Source: Flaveria trinervia
Taxonomy: Eukaryota; Streptophyta; Magnoliopsida; Asterales; Asteraceae
Length of the DNA: 64,000 bases
Assembly: GCA_025506515.1 (NCBI GenBank)
Contig: JACCIX010000893.1
Coordinates: forward strand, 62,001-126,000
Direction: 5' to 3'
The notes beneath the pieces are model-generated. The model was not told the origin of the DNA and ran no database searches. It saw only the letters and a program-made list of their open reading frames with translations. Shown in pieces: positions 61,951-64,000 of the stretch (position 1 is its first letter; every line of letters starts with the position of its first letter). The position numbers and the translations under genes are program-made.

Positions 61951-62559
61951 AAGGAATCTTTCTAGGGTACAACATTCCGAACAAGAGGGTTTACAACAAC
62001 TCAACGGGTCTAGTAGAAGTGTGGTGTAATGTTGACGTTTAGCGATATACCACACCACCTACTGGCAAAGGACCCGCCTACTTCTTCGACTATGATGGAT
62101 TCTTCAAGTCCTTCAACATCTCTCTCTCCCTCAGATGACGAGTTAGCTACACGGATGATGTATGATATCTTGAATACCCCGACAACGAGCTCACTGGGAG
62201 GATCATCTACTCAGTCAGGGGGAGTAGTCGACGACAGTGACTCATCCTCTGAAGATGAAGCTGAAGAAGATGACTAGAACAGTTAGGAGGAACAGGTTCC
62301 AGTTCCTGAAAGTCCACAAGCATCTACCAGGGATGTACCTTCGACGTCGGAGCCTCAAACTCCAACTACCTCAGCTGCAGAACCAAATGTTCATAATCTT
62401 GGCTCTGAGGTAGCTGTTCCTACTACTCCAGGATCATGACTAAACGTCTACCATCCCCTAAACAATTTCATTGGGGATGTCAGCTCAGGAGTACAAACCC
62501 GAAATCAGCTATACTCAGCTGATTACCCTCAGTTATGGAAAAGGGATATATTCATGATG

Positions 62560-64000
62560 GTGCTTATTGGTGTTTTGTCTCACAGTTTGAGCCGAAATAC
62601 GTCCGTGATGCACTAAATGACGAGGCGTGGGTGAGTTCCATGCAAGAAGAACTTCTGCAGTTCAAGAAGTTAGGTGTATGGACTCTGGTTGATAGACCTA
62701 AAGGTACTAAGGTCTTGGCACCAAATGGGTCTTAAAATGCAAGAAAGATGATCAAGGAGTCATTATCAGGAACAAGGCTCGATTGGTGGTTCAAGGATTT
62801 CGCCAAGTCGAGGGAATTGACTACAATGAAGTGTTTGCACCCGTGGCACGGATGGAAGCCATTCGCATCTTCCTTGCCTATGCATCGTACATGAAGATTA
62901 AAGTCTACCAATTAGATGTGAAGAGTGCATTCCTTCATGGGGAAATCAGAGAAACAGTCTATGTCAGTCAACCCGAGGGCTTTGAAGATCCTTATCATCG
63001 GGATAGAGTTTACAAACTCGACAAGGCTTTATATGGGTTCATCAAGCTCCAAGAGCTTGGTATGAGAAACTCTCGGCTCATCTTGAGAAACATGGCTTTC
63101 GCAGGGGAGTCATTGACTGCACACTGTTCATCAAAGAAAAAGGTGGCGACCTACTGCTCGTACAGATCTATGTCGATGACATAATCTGCGATTCAAAGAA
63201 CGAAGAGTTATGCAAAGAATTTGAAGCAATTATGAAGAAAGAATTTGAGATGAGTGCTATGGGAGAGATGAAGTTCTTTATCGGGTTACAGGTGGATCAG
63301 ACTCCAAATGGGATATTTCTACATCAGACCAAGTATGTAGGAGACATTCTCAGTCGTTTTGACATGGAGAATGCTTCTGCTACTGGGACTCCACTTGCTA
63401 CGAATCACGATATAGCACCTGATGAAAATGGAGATCTTGTAGATGCCACAATGTACCGAGGAATGATTGGATCCCTCATGTATCTCACCGCCTCAAGACC
63501 TGATATCATGTATGCTACATGTTTATGTTCTAGATATCAGGCTAAGCCTAAGGTCAACCATCTGATCGGGGTCAAGAGGATATTTCGTTATCTGAAGGGT
63601 ACACCCACACTTGGATTGTGGTATCCTCAAGATGATGACTTTGAGCTCACGGCGTATAGTGACTCGGATTACGGGAGCTGTAAGATGAATTACAAGTCTA
63701 CATCAGCAGGTTGTCAATTCTTCGGGAGACGATTAGTTACCTGGCAGTGTAAGAAGCAGACATCGGTTGCATTGTCAACCTGTGAAGCCGAATACGTTGC
63801 TGCTGCAAGTTGCTGTTCTCAAATCATCTGGATTCAACAGCAAATGTGGGATTACGGTTTAAAGTTTTCTTCTACTCCTATTTTTGTTGATAACTCTGCT
63901 GCAATTGCGGTAACTAAAAATCCGGTCCAACATCCAAAGACCAAACATATTGATATTAAATACCATTTCATAAGAGATTGTTTTGAAAAGAACTTAATTG
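62560..64000 (+). pseudogene. Copia copy 2 reverse transcriptase and RNase H (frameshifted, cut by window end)
   Basis: Reverse transcriptase is readable from WTLVDRPKGTKV, with breaks near 62720 and 63040. The catalytic tetrad YVDD lies near 63169-63180 (IYVDDIICDS; copy 1 has IIFGS). RNase H includes YSDSDYGSC and STCEAEYVAAASC near 63780-63810. The sequence ends inside the conserved C-terminal part (KTKHIDIKYHFIRDC). Confidence 0.88.

Larger units (their letters stand above)
56725..64000 (+). mobile_element. Ty1/copia element, SIRE/Maximus-like (copy 2), truncated by the window end
   Basis: Same family as the element at 24840-38961. It has a 5' LTR, PBS, motif array, gag, protease, integrase, RT and RNase H in the same order and orientation. 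The left flanking pentamer is GTATA; the matching TSD, the extra ORF and the 3' LTR would lie beyond 64000. The LTR and coding region differ from copy 1 by many substitutions, so it is a separate insertion. Confidence 0.95.

Overview
The window looks like nuclear DNA of a flowering plant, probably a eudicot. It has intron-rich genes with plant-type orthologues and is AT-rich. About two thirds of it is transposable-element sequence, mostly very long LTR retrotransposons. An Asteraceae source is a guess from the look of the retroelements and could not be tested. Only two host genes are supported, both on the + strand near the edges: the 3' part of a class I (RPD3-type, HDA19-like) histone deacetylase (696-4017) and a complete UPF1/SMUBP2-like SF1 helicase gene (48159-54769).

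Layout. 1-4017: deacetylase exons and introns. 4018-8102: gene-free DNA with a small Helitron (5768-6347) and a hAT MITE with a perfect 8-bp TSD (6829-7264). 8103-15862: three solo LTRs of one family, one nested in another with perfect TSDs for both, and a third inverted. 15863-18296: AT-rich and GAT/GGT-rich gene-free DNA. 18297-20498: a solo Ty3/gypsy LTR with a perfect TSD. 20596-21131: a second small Helitron. 21457 to about 47900: a three-level nest. A decayed hAT transposon (- strand) was split by a Ty3/gypsy Tekay-like chromovirus (22298-45107, TSD CTTTC), which was itself split by a SIRE/Maximus-like Ty1/copia element (24840-38961, TSD ATAGA). 48159-54769: helicase gene. 54770-56724: gene-free DNA with two Helitron-type 3' ends. 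56725-64000: a second copia element of the same family, cut by the window end.

How the parts relate. The two genes show no functional link. The retroelements are described by domain. Both copia copies carry gag, protease, integrase and reverse transcriptase/RNase H; the first also shows a long extra 3' ORF (env-like/additional ORF of the SIRE lineage). All element ORFs carry frameshifts. The two host genes carry them too: four single-base losses, each shortening a 2-3 base homopolymer inside well conserved sequence. Base-level assembly error is therefore a serious alternative to pseudogenization, and no 'broken gene' call here should be trusted without read support.

The least explained signal is a set of CpG-rich short-motif arrays. 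In the copia family the core is TCG-NN-CGA, often a perfect 14-bp palindrome. It sits before the LTR TATA box, before the gag start and before the extra ORF. A different array (ATGCGCC core) occupies the LTRs of the gypsy family. I found no CRISPR array and no defence or biosynthetic system.
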